Source: Bradyrhizobium sp. NDS-1
GTDB lineage: Bacteria; Pseudomonadota; Alphaproteobacteria; Rhizobiales; Xanthobacteraceae
Length of the DNA: 64,000 nucleotides
Direction: 5' to 3'
Assembly: GCF_032918005.1 (NCBI RefSeq)
Contig: NZ_CP136628.1
Location: 1,907,501 to 1,971,500 of the forward strand
Shown here piece after piece: positions 36,151 to 44,399 of this stretch (within the stretch, counting starts at the first letter, position 1; every line of letters begins with the position of its first letter). The position numbers and the translations under genes are program-made. The notes under the pieces were generated by a model, which was given only the letters and a program-made list of their open reading frames with translations, made no database searches and was not told where the DNA came from.

Positions 36151-36705
36151 ATGTCAGAGCCCGAGACCAGCGGGATCCATCCCGGCCAGCCGCGCCCGGT
36201 GCGGCTGCGCGATGCGCTGCTGCGAGCGCGGATCGAGGCCGCCGACCGGACCGGCGTGGTGGTCGATCTCAGGGACGCCGAGGTCGCGCGACTCGAGATC
36301 CTCAACGACGCCCTCGATCCGCTGTTCGCGCAGGTGCCTGACAAGATCGACCTGTTCGACCGCGGCATCAGCCAGGGCGATACGCCGAGACTGTGGATCG
36401 ACGTCGTCGCGCACATCGTGATGGGGCGCGACAAGAGGATGTACCGCTTCGTCCAGGACACCCGCTTCGGCCGCATCGTGCTCGCCGAATCACACGACAC
36501 CATCGTGATCGTCGAGGCCGTCACCGACTACGTCGCGCGCCGCATGGTCGAGCGCGAGCATGCGATGGTGGTCCCGCCCGAACCGAAACCCGAGGTCGCG
36601 CCCCCGCGGCGACGCTCGCGCGTGTGGCCGTTCGTGTTCGGCTTCATTCTCGGCGCTGCCGCGTTGTTTGGCGTCGCCGTGGTGGCCGCCTTGCGGAGCT
36701 GGTGA
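36151..36705 (+). CDS. Tail-anchored hypothetical membrane protein
   Basis: A 184-residue protein of unknown family. The first 140 residues are soluble, with RDALLRARIEAADRTGVVVDLRDAEVARLEIL, DKIDLFDRGISQGDTPRLWIDVVAHIVMGRDKRMYRFVQDTRFGRIVL. A Pro/Arg-rich linker (PPEPKPEVAPPRRRSR) leads to one C-terminal helix (VWPFVFGFILGAAALFGVAVVAAL). The layout suggests a cytoplasmic domain anchored at its C-terminus. No functional motif is recognisable. Confidence 0.85.
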   Translation: MSEPETSGIHPGQPRPVRLRDALLRARIEAADRTGVVVDLRDAEVARLEILNDALDPLFAQVPDKIDLFDRGISQGDTPRLWIDVVAHIVMGRDKRMYRFVQDTRFGRIVLAESHDTIVIVEAVTDYVARRMVEREHAMVVPPEPKPEVAPPRRRSRVWPFVFGFILGAAALFGVAVVAALRSW

Positions 36706-36717
36706 GGCTCTCTCCAT

Positions 36718-36819
36718 CGTCATTCCGGGGCGCGCGAAGCGCGAACCCGAAATCCATTCATCAGCACGTAGTGCGGCTCGATGGATTCCGGGTTCATGCT
36801 TCGCATGCCCCGGAATGAC
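36718..36819. repeat. Interspersed palindromic repeat, family B (long copy)
   Basis: CGTCATTCCGGGGCGCGCG at the left and GCATGCCCCGGAATGAC at the right are inverted; AACCCGAAATCCAT and ATGGATTCCGGGTT form inner arms. It fills most of the gap between two convergent genes. Confidence 0.88.
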
Positions 36820-36826
36820 AGCGGGG

Positions 36827-37708
36827 CTAAATCAACCTCACATGCTTGATCTGCCCAATCTGCAATCCCGCTCTCAGGCTCCGCACCGTCTGCTCGCACC
36901 GCCAGCCGGCATTGTCCTTCTCGATCGTGAACAGATTATACGCCGCCGCGGGGTAGCGCCCATGCGCGAGCGCGGAGGCTGAGGGCACGCCAAGCGCGGG
37001 AATCTTGCCGTTCGGCCCCTCGAACCACATCGTCGAATGAATGTGGTCGTGCCCGTGCAGGATCAGCTCGACGCCGTGGCGCTTGAGCAGGGCCAGCAGC
37101 GCGGCCGAATCTGTCATCCGTTTCTGCCGCGCACCGGACTTCAGCGGATGGTGCACCAGCAGCACGCGGAAGACGTCCTCGGTCGCGAGCCGTTCGAGCA
37201 CTGCTGCGAGCGAGGCGAGCTGATCGCGGCCGAGCGTGCCCGTCGCCATCAGCGGCATGGTCGGGACCGCCGTCGACAGGCTGATCAGCGCGAGCGGCCC
37301 GCGCCGGCGCACGGACGGAAAGCCGATCTTGCCGTCATCGTCCGCAAGATAGGGGGCAAACGTCTCGCCGAAGCGATGCGAGGTGGCGCGAACATAGGCG
37401 TCGTGATTGCCGGGAATTGTGGTGACGCGGTCGGGCGGGCCGACGCCCTCGAGCCAGGCGCGGGCAGGAGCGAACTCGGCTTCCAGCGCCAGGTTGACGA
37501 GATCGCCGGTCACCGCGATGTGGTCGGGCACCTGCGCCTTCATGTCGGCCACCAGCGCGTCGAGCACCTCGCGGCGCTGGTACTTGTGGCGGTTGCGCGT
37601 CCAGTTGACATAGCCGAGCACGCGCTTGCCCGCGAGCTCGATCAGCTGCGGCTTCGGCAAGGGCGGCAGATGCGGATCGGACAGATGGGCGAGCGTGAAA
37701 GGGGCCAT
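36827..37708 (-). CDS. Calcineurin-like metallophosphoesterase
   Basis: A 293-residue phosphoesterase with the dinuclear metal motifs in order: LAHLSDPHL, VTGDLVNLA, IPGNHDAYV, LLVHHPL and ILHGHDHIH. Such proteins hydrolyse phosphomonoesters or diesters (for example cyclic nucleotides or UDP-diacylglucosamine); the substrate cannot be told. The segment KRVLGYVNWTRNRHKYQRREVLDALVADM resembles other alphaproteobacterial members. ATG 37708 begins the domain; the frame stays open 187 codons further upstream only as a shadow of the divergent NUDIX gene. Confidence 0.92.
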   Translation of the reverse strand: MAPFTLAHLSDPHLPPLPKPQLIELAGKRVLGYVNWTRNRHKYQRREVLDALVADMKAQVPDHIAVTGDLVNLALEAEFAPARAWLEGVGPPDRVTTIPGNHDAYVRATSHRFGETFAPYLADDDGKIGFPSVRRRGPLALISLSTAVPTMPLMATGTLGRDQLASLAAVLERLATEDVFRVLLVHHPLKSGARQKRMTDSAALLALLKRHGVELILHGHDHIHSTMWFEGPNGKIPALGVPSASALAHGRYPAAAYNLFTIEKDNAGWRCEQTVRSLRAGLQIGQIKHVRLI

Positions 37709-37801
37709 GGCGCGCGATTGCCTCGCTATTGCTCCACTGTAATGGCAAGGTCGCAGGCAACGTGCAAGCGGGGCCCGGGACAACGGCCTCGAGGAAGCCT
37801 G

Positions 37802-38293
37802 ATGGAAGATCGTCTGAACAGCGTTCGCAGGAAGTTCGAGCCGTTGCTGCGGCGAATCTTCCACGCCTATTTCCTGGTCGTCCGCGCCATGACGCTCGGA
37901 GTCCGCGCCGTGGTGCTGGATCATGAGAATCGGGTGTTCCTGGTCAAGCACAGCTACGTCAGCGGCTGGTACCTGCCCGGCGGCGGCGTCGATTTCGGCG
38001 AGACCATGGAAGAGGCGCTGCGCCGCGAGCTCAAGGAGGAGGGCGACATTGATCTGGTCGGAGATGCCGTGCTGCACGGCATCTTCCTCAACAGCCACGT
38101 CTCCCGCCGCGACCACGTCGCGGTTTACGTGGTCAGGCAGTTCAGCCAGGACCGCCTGCCCGAGCCCAATCGCGAGATCGTCGAGTGCGGATTTTTCGCA
38201 GTCACGGCGCTGCCGGAGGGGACCACGCCCGGGACGCGGCTGCGGATCGCGGAAGTCGTGGGCGGACAAGCTCCGATTGCGACGTGGCGCTGA
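37802..38293 (+). CDS. NUDIX hydrolase
   Basis: A 163-residue NUDIX protein with a clear box: GGVDFGETMEEALRRELKEEGDI contains G-x5-E-x7-RE-x2-EE-x-G. A basic helical N-terminus precedes the fold (LGVRAVVLDHENRVFLVKHSYVSGWYLPGG). It hydrolyses a nucleoside diphosphate linked to some moiety; substrate unknown. It is divergent from the metallophosphoesterase with 93 bp between starts and is followed by two cell-envelope-type genes. Confidence 0.92.
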   Translation: MEDRLNSVRRKFEPLLRRIFHAYFLVVRAMTLGVRAVVLDHENRVFLVKHSYVSGWYLPGGGVDFGETMEEALRRELKEEGDIDLVGDAVLHGIFLNSHVSRRDHVAVYVVRQFSQDRLPEPNREIVECGFFAVTALPEGTTPGTRLRIAEVVGGQAPIATWR

Positions 38294-38341
38294 CGGCGGC
38301 TTGTGCTAGTAACCGGATCCTACGGATTCCGCGGACCCCGG

Positions 38342-39493
38342 ATGAAGATTGCCAAACTCGCCTTCGGCCTGATCTGCCTTGCGATCCTTGCCAGCAACAT
38401 CGTCACGATGTCGCGCTGGAGCGAGGCGCGCGGCGTCTATGACGACATCTGCTATCTCCGGCAGGCGCATCTATTCCAGCGCCTCGGCATCGGTGGGCTC
38501 AACACCAACGCCGCGTTTGATTACGATGATTATGCCAAAGGCAAGTGGAAGGAAATTTCGTACGCCGAGTGGCAGGATCCGACGCGCTGGCCGTGCCACA
38601 ATCCGATGCCGGGCGGCAAGATCGTGATTCAATATCCGCCCGGCACGGGATTCCTGCTGGCGCTGTTTCCGGAAGGCAATCAGGTGGTGCCGCTCTACAT
38701 TGCCGCGAGCCTGATCGTCTGCGGCCTCGCGCTATCGGGCATCTTCTTGGCGCGCACGCTGCCTTCGATAGTGGGCGCGGGCCTGTTCGGCGCTCTGGCA
38801 ATCTATCTCATGATCAACCCGGCGAAGGCGAGCTATTCGATCGCGCCGACCATGGCGGTGTGTGCCGTCGCGGGATTTCTGACCGCGCTGTGGCTGACGA
38901 GGCAGAAGCGCAGTCTGCTGCTGCTCGCGCTGATCGGCCTTCTGCTGGGAGCCTCCGTCAGTTTCAGGCTGCCGAACGCGCTGCTGCTGGCTGGTTATTG
39001 CCTGTTCCTGGCCGTTGCGTTCCTGCGATCGCGGACGGTCGCGGATTTCATGCAGGGGCTCGGCTTCGGTGTTGGTGCCCTCGTCGGTATGACGCCGACA
39101 TTGCTTGCCCAGGCCGTCAACGCCGGCAGCCCCCTGGCCACCACCTATGGCAGCGTCGACGCGGTCGCGCCGGCCTTCGATCTTGCCGTCCTCGGCCAGT
39201 ATCTACGCGACACGCAGTCCGCGCTGATCGTGCTGGCGATCGGCTCTACGGCCTGGTTCTTGCGGGTGGGCGAGGGGAGCGTGCGGCAGGTCGCGCTCGT
39301 CGTCGCCGGTAATCTCGTCGTCAACCTCGTCTTCTTCCTGAGCCATCCGATCTTCACACCCTATTACATCGTGCCGATCGCGATGCTGTCGCTGTGGAGC
39401 GTCTCGTTCGCCTGGCTGATGCAGCCCGAGCAGGCGCGGCAGGCCGCGCTGCTCGCGCGCGAGCCGGCAAGCCTCGGGGTGCCCTCGCGATGA
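38342..39493 (+). CDS. Polytopic membrane protein, glycosyltransferase-like
   Basis: A 383-residue protein with about ten hydrophobic helices. A helix at residues 5-22 is followed by a long extracytoplasmic loop (about 25-115) rich in charged and aromatic residues and holding Cys (DDICYLRQAHLF; WPCHNPMPGG), then helices such as YIAASLIVCGLALSGIFLA and APTMAVCAVAGFLTAL. This resembles GT-C or PMT-like lipid-linked sugar transferases in layout, but no signature is definite. The start is ATG 38342, not the upstream GTG. It overlaps the GT2 gene by four bases, suggesting a shared task such as glycan lipid modification. Confidence 0.85.
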   Translation: MKIAKLAFGLICLAILASNIVTMSRWSEARGVYDDICYLRQAHLFQRLGIGGLNTNAAFDYDDYAKGKWKEISYAEWQDPTRWPCHNPMPGGKIVIQYPPGTGFLLALFPEGNQVVPLYIAASLIVCGLALSGIFLARTLPSIVGAGLFGALAIYLMINPAKASYSIAPTMAVCAVAGFLTALWLTRQKRSLLLLALIGLLLGASVSFRLPNALLLAGYCLFLAVAFLRSRTVADFMQGLGFGVGALVGMTPTLLAQAVNAGSPLATTYGSVDAVAPAFDLAVLGQYLRDTQSALIVLAIGSTAWFLRVGEGSVRQVALVVAGNLVVNLVFFLSHPIFTPYYIVPIAMLSLWSVSFAWLMQPEQARQAALLAREPASLGVPSR

Positions 39494-40425
39494 CCTCAAC
39501 GCAACTTCGCATCGCGGTGCTGGTGCCATGCTACAATGAGGAAGCGGCGGTCGCGACCGTCGTTGCCGACTTCCGCAAGGCGCTCCCTTCGGCCGAGATC
39601 TATGTCTACGACAACAATTCGCGCGACCGTACCGCGGCAGCCGCGCGCGAAGCTGGCGCAATCGTGCGCAGCGAGCGGCGGCAGGGCAAGGGCCACGTCG
39701 TGCGCCGCATGTTCGCCGACGTCGAGGCCGACGTCTATGTGCTGGTCGACGGCGATGCCACCTACGATGCGCCGAGCGCGCCGCGCATGATCGACAGGCT
39801 GCTCGATGATCAGCTCGACATGGTGGTCGGCCTTCGCGTCGATCAGGACCAGGCCGCCTACCGGCTCGGCCACCGTACCGGCAACCGTATGCTGACCGGC
39901 TTCCTGGCGTCGACCTTCGGTCACACGTTCAAGGACATCCTGTCCGGCTACCGCGTGTTCTCGCGCCGCTTCGTCAAATCCTTCCCGGTCCTCTCCGACG
40001 GCTTCGAGATCGAGACGGAGCTTGCGGTCTACGCGCTGGAATTGTCGCTGCCGGTCGCCGAGATCGAGACTCCCTATTACGCGCGCCCGGAAGGCTCGTT
40101 CTCCAAGCTCAACACCTGGCGCGACGGGTTTCGTATCTTCGGCACCATGCTGAAGCTCTACCGTTCGGAGCGGCCGTTGCGCTTCTTCACGGTGATCGGA
40201 ATCCTGCTGGCGCTGGCCTCGGTGACCCTCGCGATCCCGATCGTGATCACCTTCATCGAGACCGGTCTCGTGCCGCGCCTGCCCACCGCGGTGCTGTCGA
40301 TGGGCTTGGCGATCATGGCCCTGCTCTCGGTGTCGTCGGGACTCGTGCTCGACACGGTGACGCGAGGACGGCGGGAAGTGAAGATGCTGGCCTATCTGTC
40401 CCAACCGACCTTGAAAAGGAGCTGA
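39490..40425 (+). CDS. Family 2 glycosyltransferase, DPM1/DolP-mannosyltransferase-like
   Basis: A 311-residue GT2 enzyme: IAVLVPCYNEEAAVATVV, then IYVYDNNSRDRTA, VYVLVDGDATYDAPS (DxD-type site), KDILSGYRVFSRRFVKSFP and FEIETELAVYALE. Two C-terminal helices (FFTVIGILLALASVTLAIPIVI and LSMGLAIMALLSVSSGLVLD) anchor it. The pattern matches enzymes that load a sugar onto polyprenyl phosphate, so the coupled upstream membrane protein may use the product as donor. Sugar identity is not visible. Confidence 0.9.
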   Translation: MTSTQLRIAVLVPCYNEEAAVATVVADFRKALPSAEIYVYDNNSRDRTAAAAREAGAIVRSERRQGKGHVVRRMFADVEADVYVLVDGDATYDAPSAPRMIDRLLDDQLDMVVGLRVDQDQAAYRLGHRTGNRMLTGFLASTFGHTFKDILSGYRVFSRRFVKSFPVLSDGFEIETELAVYALELSLPVAEIETPYYARPEGSFSKLNTWRDGFRIFGTMLKLYRSERPLRFFTVIGILLALASVTLAIPIVITFIETGLVPRLPTAVLSMGLAIMALLSVSSGLVLDTVTRGRREVKMLAYLSQPTLKRS

Positions 40426-40481
40426 GCGCCGTCGCTGCCCAATGGACCGCGCTGCGTTGAGGTGCTATCCCGCGAATTGAC

Positions 40482-40997
40482 ATGACCGATCTCTCACTGA
40501 CCATCCTTCCCGAGGCCGCCGGCGACGCCCAGTCGATCGAGCGGCTGCATGAACGCACCTTCGGTCCCGGCCGCTTCGTGCTCAGCGCCTACCGGATTCG
40601 CGAGCACGTCGACCATCTGCTCGAATTGTCCTTCACGGCCCGCATCGGCACGCTGCTGGTCGGCTCCGTCAGGCAACTGCCCATCCTGATCGGCGACACG
40701 CCCGCGCTGCTGCTCGGGCCGCTCACGGTCGAGCCGCCGTTCCGCGGCCGCGGTGTCGGCCGTCTGTTGATGGAGCGCGCGCTCAAGGACGCGAAGGCGA
40801 AGGGCCACCGTCTCGTGCTGCTGGTCGGCGACGAACCCTATTACAGCCGTGTCGGCTTCAAGCCGGTCCCCAAGGGCCGCGTCACCATGCCGGGCCCCGT
40901 CGACGCCGCGCGTATCCTGGTGTTCGAGCTCGTCGACGGCGCCTTCGAGGGCGTGTCGGGCCCGGTCGGCCCCGACTGGAGCAAGGCGCGGGCGTAA
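40482..40997 (+). CDS. GNAT family N-acetyltransferase
   Basis: A 171-residue GNAT with the acetyl-CoA loop PPFRGRGVGRLLMERAL (R/Q-x-x-G-x-G/A) and the following VLLVGDEPYYSRVGFKPVP. The acceptor is unknown; relatives in this subgroup (YhbS-like) acetylate small molecules or proteins. It stands alone, with a repeat downstream. Confidence 0.92.
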   Translation: MTDLSLTILPEAAGDAQSIERLHERTFGPGRFVLSAYRIREHVDHLLELSFTARIGTLLVGSVRQLPILIGDTPALLLGPLTVEPPFRGRGVGRLLMERALKDAKAKGHRLVLLVGDEPYYSRVGFKPVPKGRVTMPGPVDAARILVFELVDGAFEGVSGPVGPDWSKARA

Positions 40998-41046
40998 TAG
41001 CGCGACGACGTTGGCATGATGAGGGCGTGAGCGCCGCCTCGTACTT

Positions 41047-41165
41047 CGTCATCGCGAGCGGCTTGTCCGCCATAGCTCGAAGAGCGACGGCGGAAGCGAA
41101 GCAATCCAGAATCTTTCCACACGACAGTCTGGATTGCTTCGTCGCAAGGGCTCCTCGCAATGACG
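41047..41165. repeat. Interspersed palindromic repeat, family A (copy 3, with internal insert)
   Basis: Same ends as the other family A copies (CGTCATCGCGAGCG; CTCGCAATGACG) and the same GCAATCCAGA/TCTGGATTGC arms. The left arm is interrupted by about 36 bases (GCTTGTCCGCCATAGC and following), absent at 2375 and 20933. Confidence 0.88.
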
Positions 41166-41205
41166 GTGTAGGTCGGGGCCCGCGGGCCCCGGCCTTGATC
41201 CACGC

Positions 41206-43578
41206 TCAGAACTTGAAGTTCGCGAACGCCCGCACGCCAATGCCGGGCATCAGCACCTCGTCCTTGGTGTAGGACACCGAGTTGCGGATGTTCTCGTTGA
41301 GCAGGTTGTTGCCGAGAAGGCCGACCAGCATCTCGCGCGCGCCGAATGGATTGGGGTTGAGCTTGGTCCTGTAGCTGACCTCGGCCTTCAATAGATTGTA
41401 GCCTGCCGTCGGCGTCTCCGCGATCACGGCGACGTTGTTCTGGGCGAAGGCATGCAACAGGTTGACGCGCATCAGCCAGTTGTCGTCGCGCCAGAACAGG
41501 CCGCCGCCCATTCTGAGCGGGGGAATCCGCGGCACGTTGGTGCCGTCAGAGAAGGTGGCGCGGACGAAGTCGATCTGGTTCTCGATGCCCCAGATGCCGC
41601 CCTGGAACGCGCCGACGTCGAGCTGCGACTGGAATTCGCCGCCGCGGAAGGTTGCGTTCCGCTGCGTATAGACCGCCTGGTTCAACTCGCCATCCGGCGC
41701 GCCGCAGGATGCGAAATCGTCATCGCACCGCACGCCGGTGAGGCGACGATAGATGAAATTGTCGAAATGCGTGTAGTAGACGGTTGCCTCGAAGCGGAAC
41801 GGGCCCGTCGCACGGCGCACGCCGACTTCGACAGATTTTGCGGTCTCGATGGTGAGGTTCGGGTTGCCGATGTCGAAGGTTGCCGTCGCGTCGTGGCCGC
41901 CGCGGGAAAACAGCTCGGCCGCCTTCGGCGCGCGTTCGACATATTGCGCGGTGATGCTGCCGACCATGCCGCCGGGCAGATCCTGCAGCAGGCCGATGCT
42001 GCCGCTCTTGGGCGTGAAAGACGGGTTACGCCCGATCGCTGCCTGGGGCGTGCCGTCGGGCAGATAGTCCGCCGGGAAATTAGGCGTCGTGCCGTGCAGC
42101 TCGACATGTTCGATGCGGCCGGCGATCTGCGCCCGGGTCGCCTCCGTGAATTTGAACTCGTTGAAGGCGTAACCGGCAACACGGTTGCTGTTGCTGGGAT
42201 CCAGCAAGCCGTTGAAAAGCGCACCGGGATCGTTGGGGCTCGACGCGCTCAGTTCCTGATGGCCGACCTGGAAGCCCAGCGCCGTCGTCACCTCGGCGAA
42301 GCGCGCGTTGAACGGCATCAGCTGCACCTCGGTGCGGATCTCCTGCTCCCTGTTGGTGAAAGTCTGCTGAATACCGTCGCTGGTGAGATCGGCCGGATCG
42401 CCAAGCCCGATCTCGTGATGCCTGTAGTCGGTCGCGCCGGCCCAGAACCGGACAGCATCGATGGCTGCAGCGTCCGGGCGGTACTCGCCCTTGACGTTGA
42501 TCTTGGTCTGGTGCGCGTCGATCCGCGTGTTGTGGTCGGAAGCCTCGATACCGGGGATGTGGTAGAGCGAGTCGTTCTGCGTGATCGACGCGCCGATATA
42601 GCCGCCCTGGAAGAAATAGGAGCCGCCGATCGAGGCACCGTACGAGCGCGTCGCCGAGTTGGGCTGGCGACCGTTCACCGGCCGCGTCTGGTCGAACAGA
42701 TACGGATAGCCCGGGATGTGATAGTCGGAAGTCGTCCGGCCATAGGCGTCGGCATGGAACGCGAAATTGCCGCCGCCGGTATCGAGGAGCACGCCGCTTT
42801 CAACGCCGCGATCGACCGAGCTGACCGCGGTCCGCGTCTCGGCCGTCACGCAAGGCGCCGAGGCGGCGCCGGCGAGCGGCGCCTTGACCGGCAGGCCATA
42901 GCTCTGGAACGGGGCGCCGCAGTTCGGCAGCGCATCCGGAATGCGATTGTTGGTGGCGCTGACGACGCCGCCGATCGAGGTCGAACCGTAGCGCAGAGCG
43001 GCGGGGCCGCGCACCACTTCGATCTGGTTGGTCGCGAGCGGATCGATTGGAACGAAATGATCCTCGCCGAGATCGGAGACGCCGCCGGCATTGGTGCCGT
43101 TCTCGATGATCCCAACGCGGTTGACGTCGAGGCCGCGGATGATCGGCCGGCTGGAGGCGCCGGGCGCAAAGCTCGAGCCGGTGATGCCGGGCTTGGAGAA
43201 CAGGAGATCGCCGAGCTGACCGCCGCCCTCGCGGCGGATCTCCTCGTTCGGCACCACGGTGACCGTCGCGAACTGGTTGGTCACAATAGGCAGCACGCCC
43301 GGTTGGGGCGCGGCGGATGCCGGCGTCGCCGGCGTTGCTTCCGCCGCCGTTTGCGCGGGGTTGCGCACCCGCGCGGTCCGCGTGCCGCGGCCTGGGTTGC
43401 GGGACGTCACCGCCGCTCTGCGCACGATCGGGCTCGGCGCCGTCACGGTGACGGCGGGGATCTCGGTCGACGATTGGTCTTGCGCAGGCGTTTGTGCGAA
43501 AACGGGTGTGGCGGCAGCACCGAGCAGGAGCAGGCTTGCTCCGCCAAGACGCTGCGCGCGCCGCGATTTGAATGACAT
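41206..43578 (-). CDS. TonB-dependent outer membrane receptor, probable zinc uptake (ZnuD-like)
   Basis: A 790-residue TonB-dependent receptor. A signal peptide (LGGASLLLLGAAATPVFAQ) is followed by a long Ala/Pro/Thr/Arg-rich region (about 30-95). The plug has VVPNEEIRREGGGQLGDLLFSKPGI, SSRPIIRGLDVNRVGI and QIEVVRGPAALRYGSTSIGGVV. The barrel ends with Phe (VRAFANFKF) as outer membrane proteins do. DHNTRIDAHQTK and YRHHEIG are His-bearing loops, and CDDDFASC is a possible metal-binding or disulfide loop. The upstream DUF2946 gene is preceded by a Zur-like palindrome, so zinc import is the leading hypothesis. Copper or siderophore transport are alternatives. Confidence 0.88.
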   Translation of the reverse strand: MSFKSRRAQRLGGASLLLLGAAATPVFAQTPAQDQSSTEIPAVTVTAPSPIVRRAAVTSRNPGRGTRTARVRNPAQTAAEATPATPASAAPQPGVLPIVTNQFATVTVVPNEEIRREGGGQLGDLLFSKPGITGSSFAPGASSRPIIRGLDVNRVGIIENGTNAGGVSDLGEDHFVPIDPLATNQIEVVRGPAALRYGSTSIGGVVSATNNRIPDALPNCGAPFQSYGLPVKAPLAGAASAPCVTAETRTAVSSVDRGVESGVLLDTGGGNFAFHADAYGRTTSDYHIPGYPYLFDQTRPVNGRQPNSATRSYGASIGGSYFFQGGYIGASITQNDSLYHIPGIEASDHNTRIDAHQTKINVKGEYRPDAAAIDAVRFWAGATDYRHHEIGLGDPADLTSDGIQQTFTNREQEIRTEVQLMPFNARFAEVTTALGFQVGHQELSASSPNDPGALFNGLLDPSNSNRVAGYAFNEFKFTEATRAQIAGRIEHVELHGTTPNFPADYLPDGTPQAAIGRNPSFTPKSGSIGLLQDLPGGMVGSITAQYVERAPKAAELFSRGGHDATATFDIGNPNLTIETAKSVEVGVRRATGPFRFEATVYYTHFDNFIYRRLTGVRCDDDFASCGAPDGELNQAVYTQRNATFRGGEFQSQLDVGAFQGGIWGIENQIDFVRATFSDGTNVPRIPPLRMGGGLFWRDDNWLMRVNLLHAFAQNNVAVIAETPTAGYNLLKAEVSYRTKLNPNPFGAREMLVGLLGNNLLNENIRNSVSYTKDEVLMPGIGVRAFANFKF

Positions 43579-43720
43579 GATCCTGATTCCAGCCAGGCCG
43601 TCCGCATAGTGTTCGATGATGGGAGGCGGCCCGCCGTCGCAGCGCGACGGAATTCGACTTCAACTTCTCCCAGGCATTCGCCGATGCGCGGCGAGGCTGG
43701 GCGTGATCAGACGTTGGAGG

Positions 43721-44137
43721 TCAGGACGCGGGAGGGGCGCGGGGCTGGAATGCCGTGCCGGCCGATTTCAGATGGATGAATTCGGCATCTGTGGTGCGGT
43801 GGAGCAGTTCGATCGCCTGCGGCAGCAGCAGCACGGGCGGCGTTGCCGATATGATCGTGCCCGCCATCGCAATGATGGCGCAGATCGCGCAATTGTCCTC
43901 GGCCGGATGCTCGCGGTCGGGGCTCGAGGGCGACTGCTTGTGAACCGCTGTGCGGTCGATCGCAGCGACGTCCTTGGCACTGTCCTTGGCGCCGTCGGTC
44001 TGCTGCAGCGAGGATTGAGCAAGGGGAGCGGCCTGGGCGAACCAATGGCTGTGGCCGAATGTCAGCGCGAACTGCACCAGCATCGCGAACAACGCGAGCC
44101 GGGTGCCGTGCCTGATATTCGACCGGAACCACTTCAT
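43721..44137 (-). CDS. DUF2946 family protein
   Basis: A 138-residue protein starting MKWFRSNIRHGTRLALFAMLVQFALTFGHSHWF, a membrane-spanning or signal-like N-terminus. The middle is hydrophilic, with EDNCAICAIIAMAGTII (the Cys-x-x-Cys motif typical of DUF2946) and a second hydrophobic stretch. DUF2946 proteins often neighbour metal transport genes. It is the first gene after the Zur-like box and lies 142 bp upstream of the TonB receptor, same strand. The C-x-x-C and His residues suggest metal contact; no activity is known. Confidence 0.8.
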   Translation of the reverse strand: MKWFRSNIRHGTRLALFAMLVQFALTFGHSHWFAQAAPLAQSSLQQTDGAKDSAKDVAAIDRTAVHKQSPSSPDREHPAEDNCAICAIIAMAGTIISATPPVLLLPQAIELLHRTTDAEFIHLKSAGTAFQPRAPPAS

Positions 44138-44181
44138 CTGAAAACGCCACCCCCACACCGGGGCGCCAATCTCAGGACGCC

Positions 44182-44204
44182 GCGATGTTATAATGTAACA
44201 TCGC
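44182..44204 (-). promoter_or_regulatory. Zur-like box (perfect 23-bp palindrome)
   Basis: GCGATGTTA (44182-44190) and TAACATCGC (44196-44204) are exact reverse complements around TAATG. The core differs by one base from the alphaproteobacterial Zur consensus pattern (GTTATA-N-TATAAC type). It lies 45 bp upstream of the DUF2946 start, overlapping the expected promoter, so Zur would repress when zinc is plentiful. Confidence 0.75.
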
Positions 44205-44399
44205 CTGACCAGTCGTTGGATGTCAACGGCCGGTCGGGGCTGCCGCTGCGGCGGCCCGCTGGATGTGTCCTCCGGGCAACTAAATCGGGATGGGGCTGGG
44301 TTGAGTCTGCAACCGCGGGGTGGTTCAGCTCTCCGGCGTGCGTGCGGGGGAGGTCGGGGCGAAGCGCCCCGTTGCAATCAAGACTGATGGCATCGCGCC

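Noticed and set aside
41452..43575. Long open frame (707 codons) on the + strand
   Set aside because: Shadow of the TonB receptor gene; composition is Arg/Ala/Val-biased with no family features.
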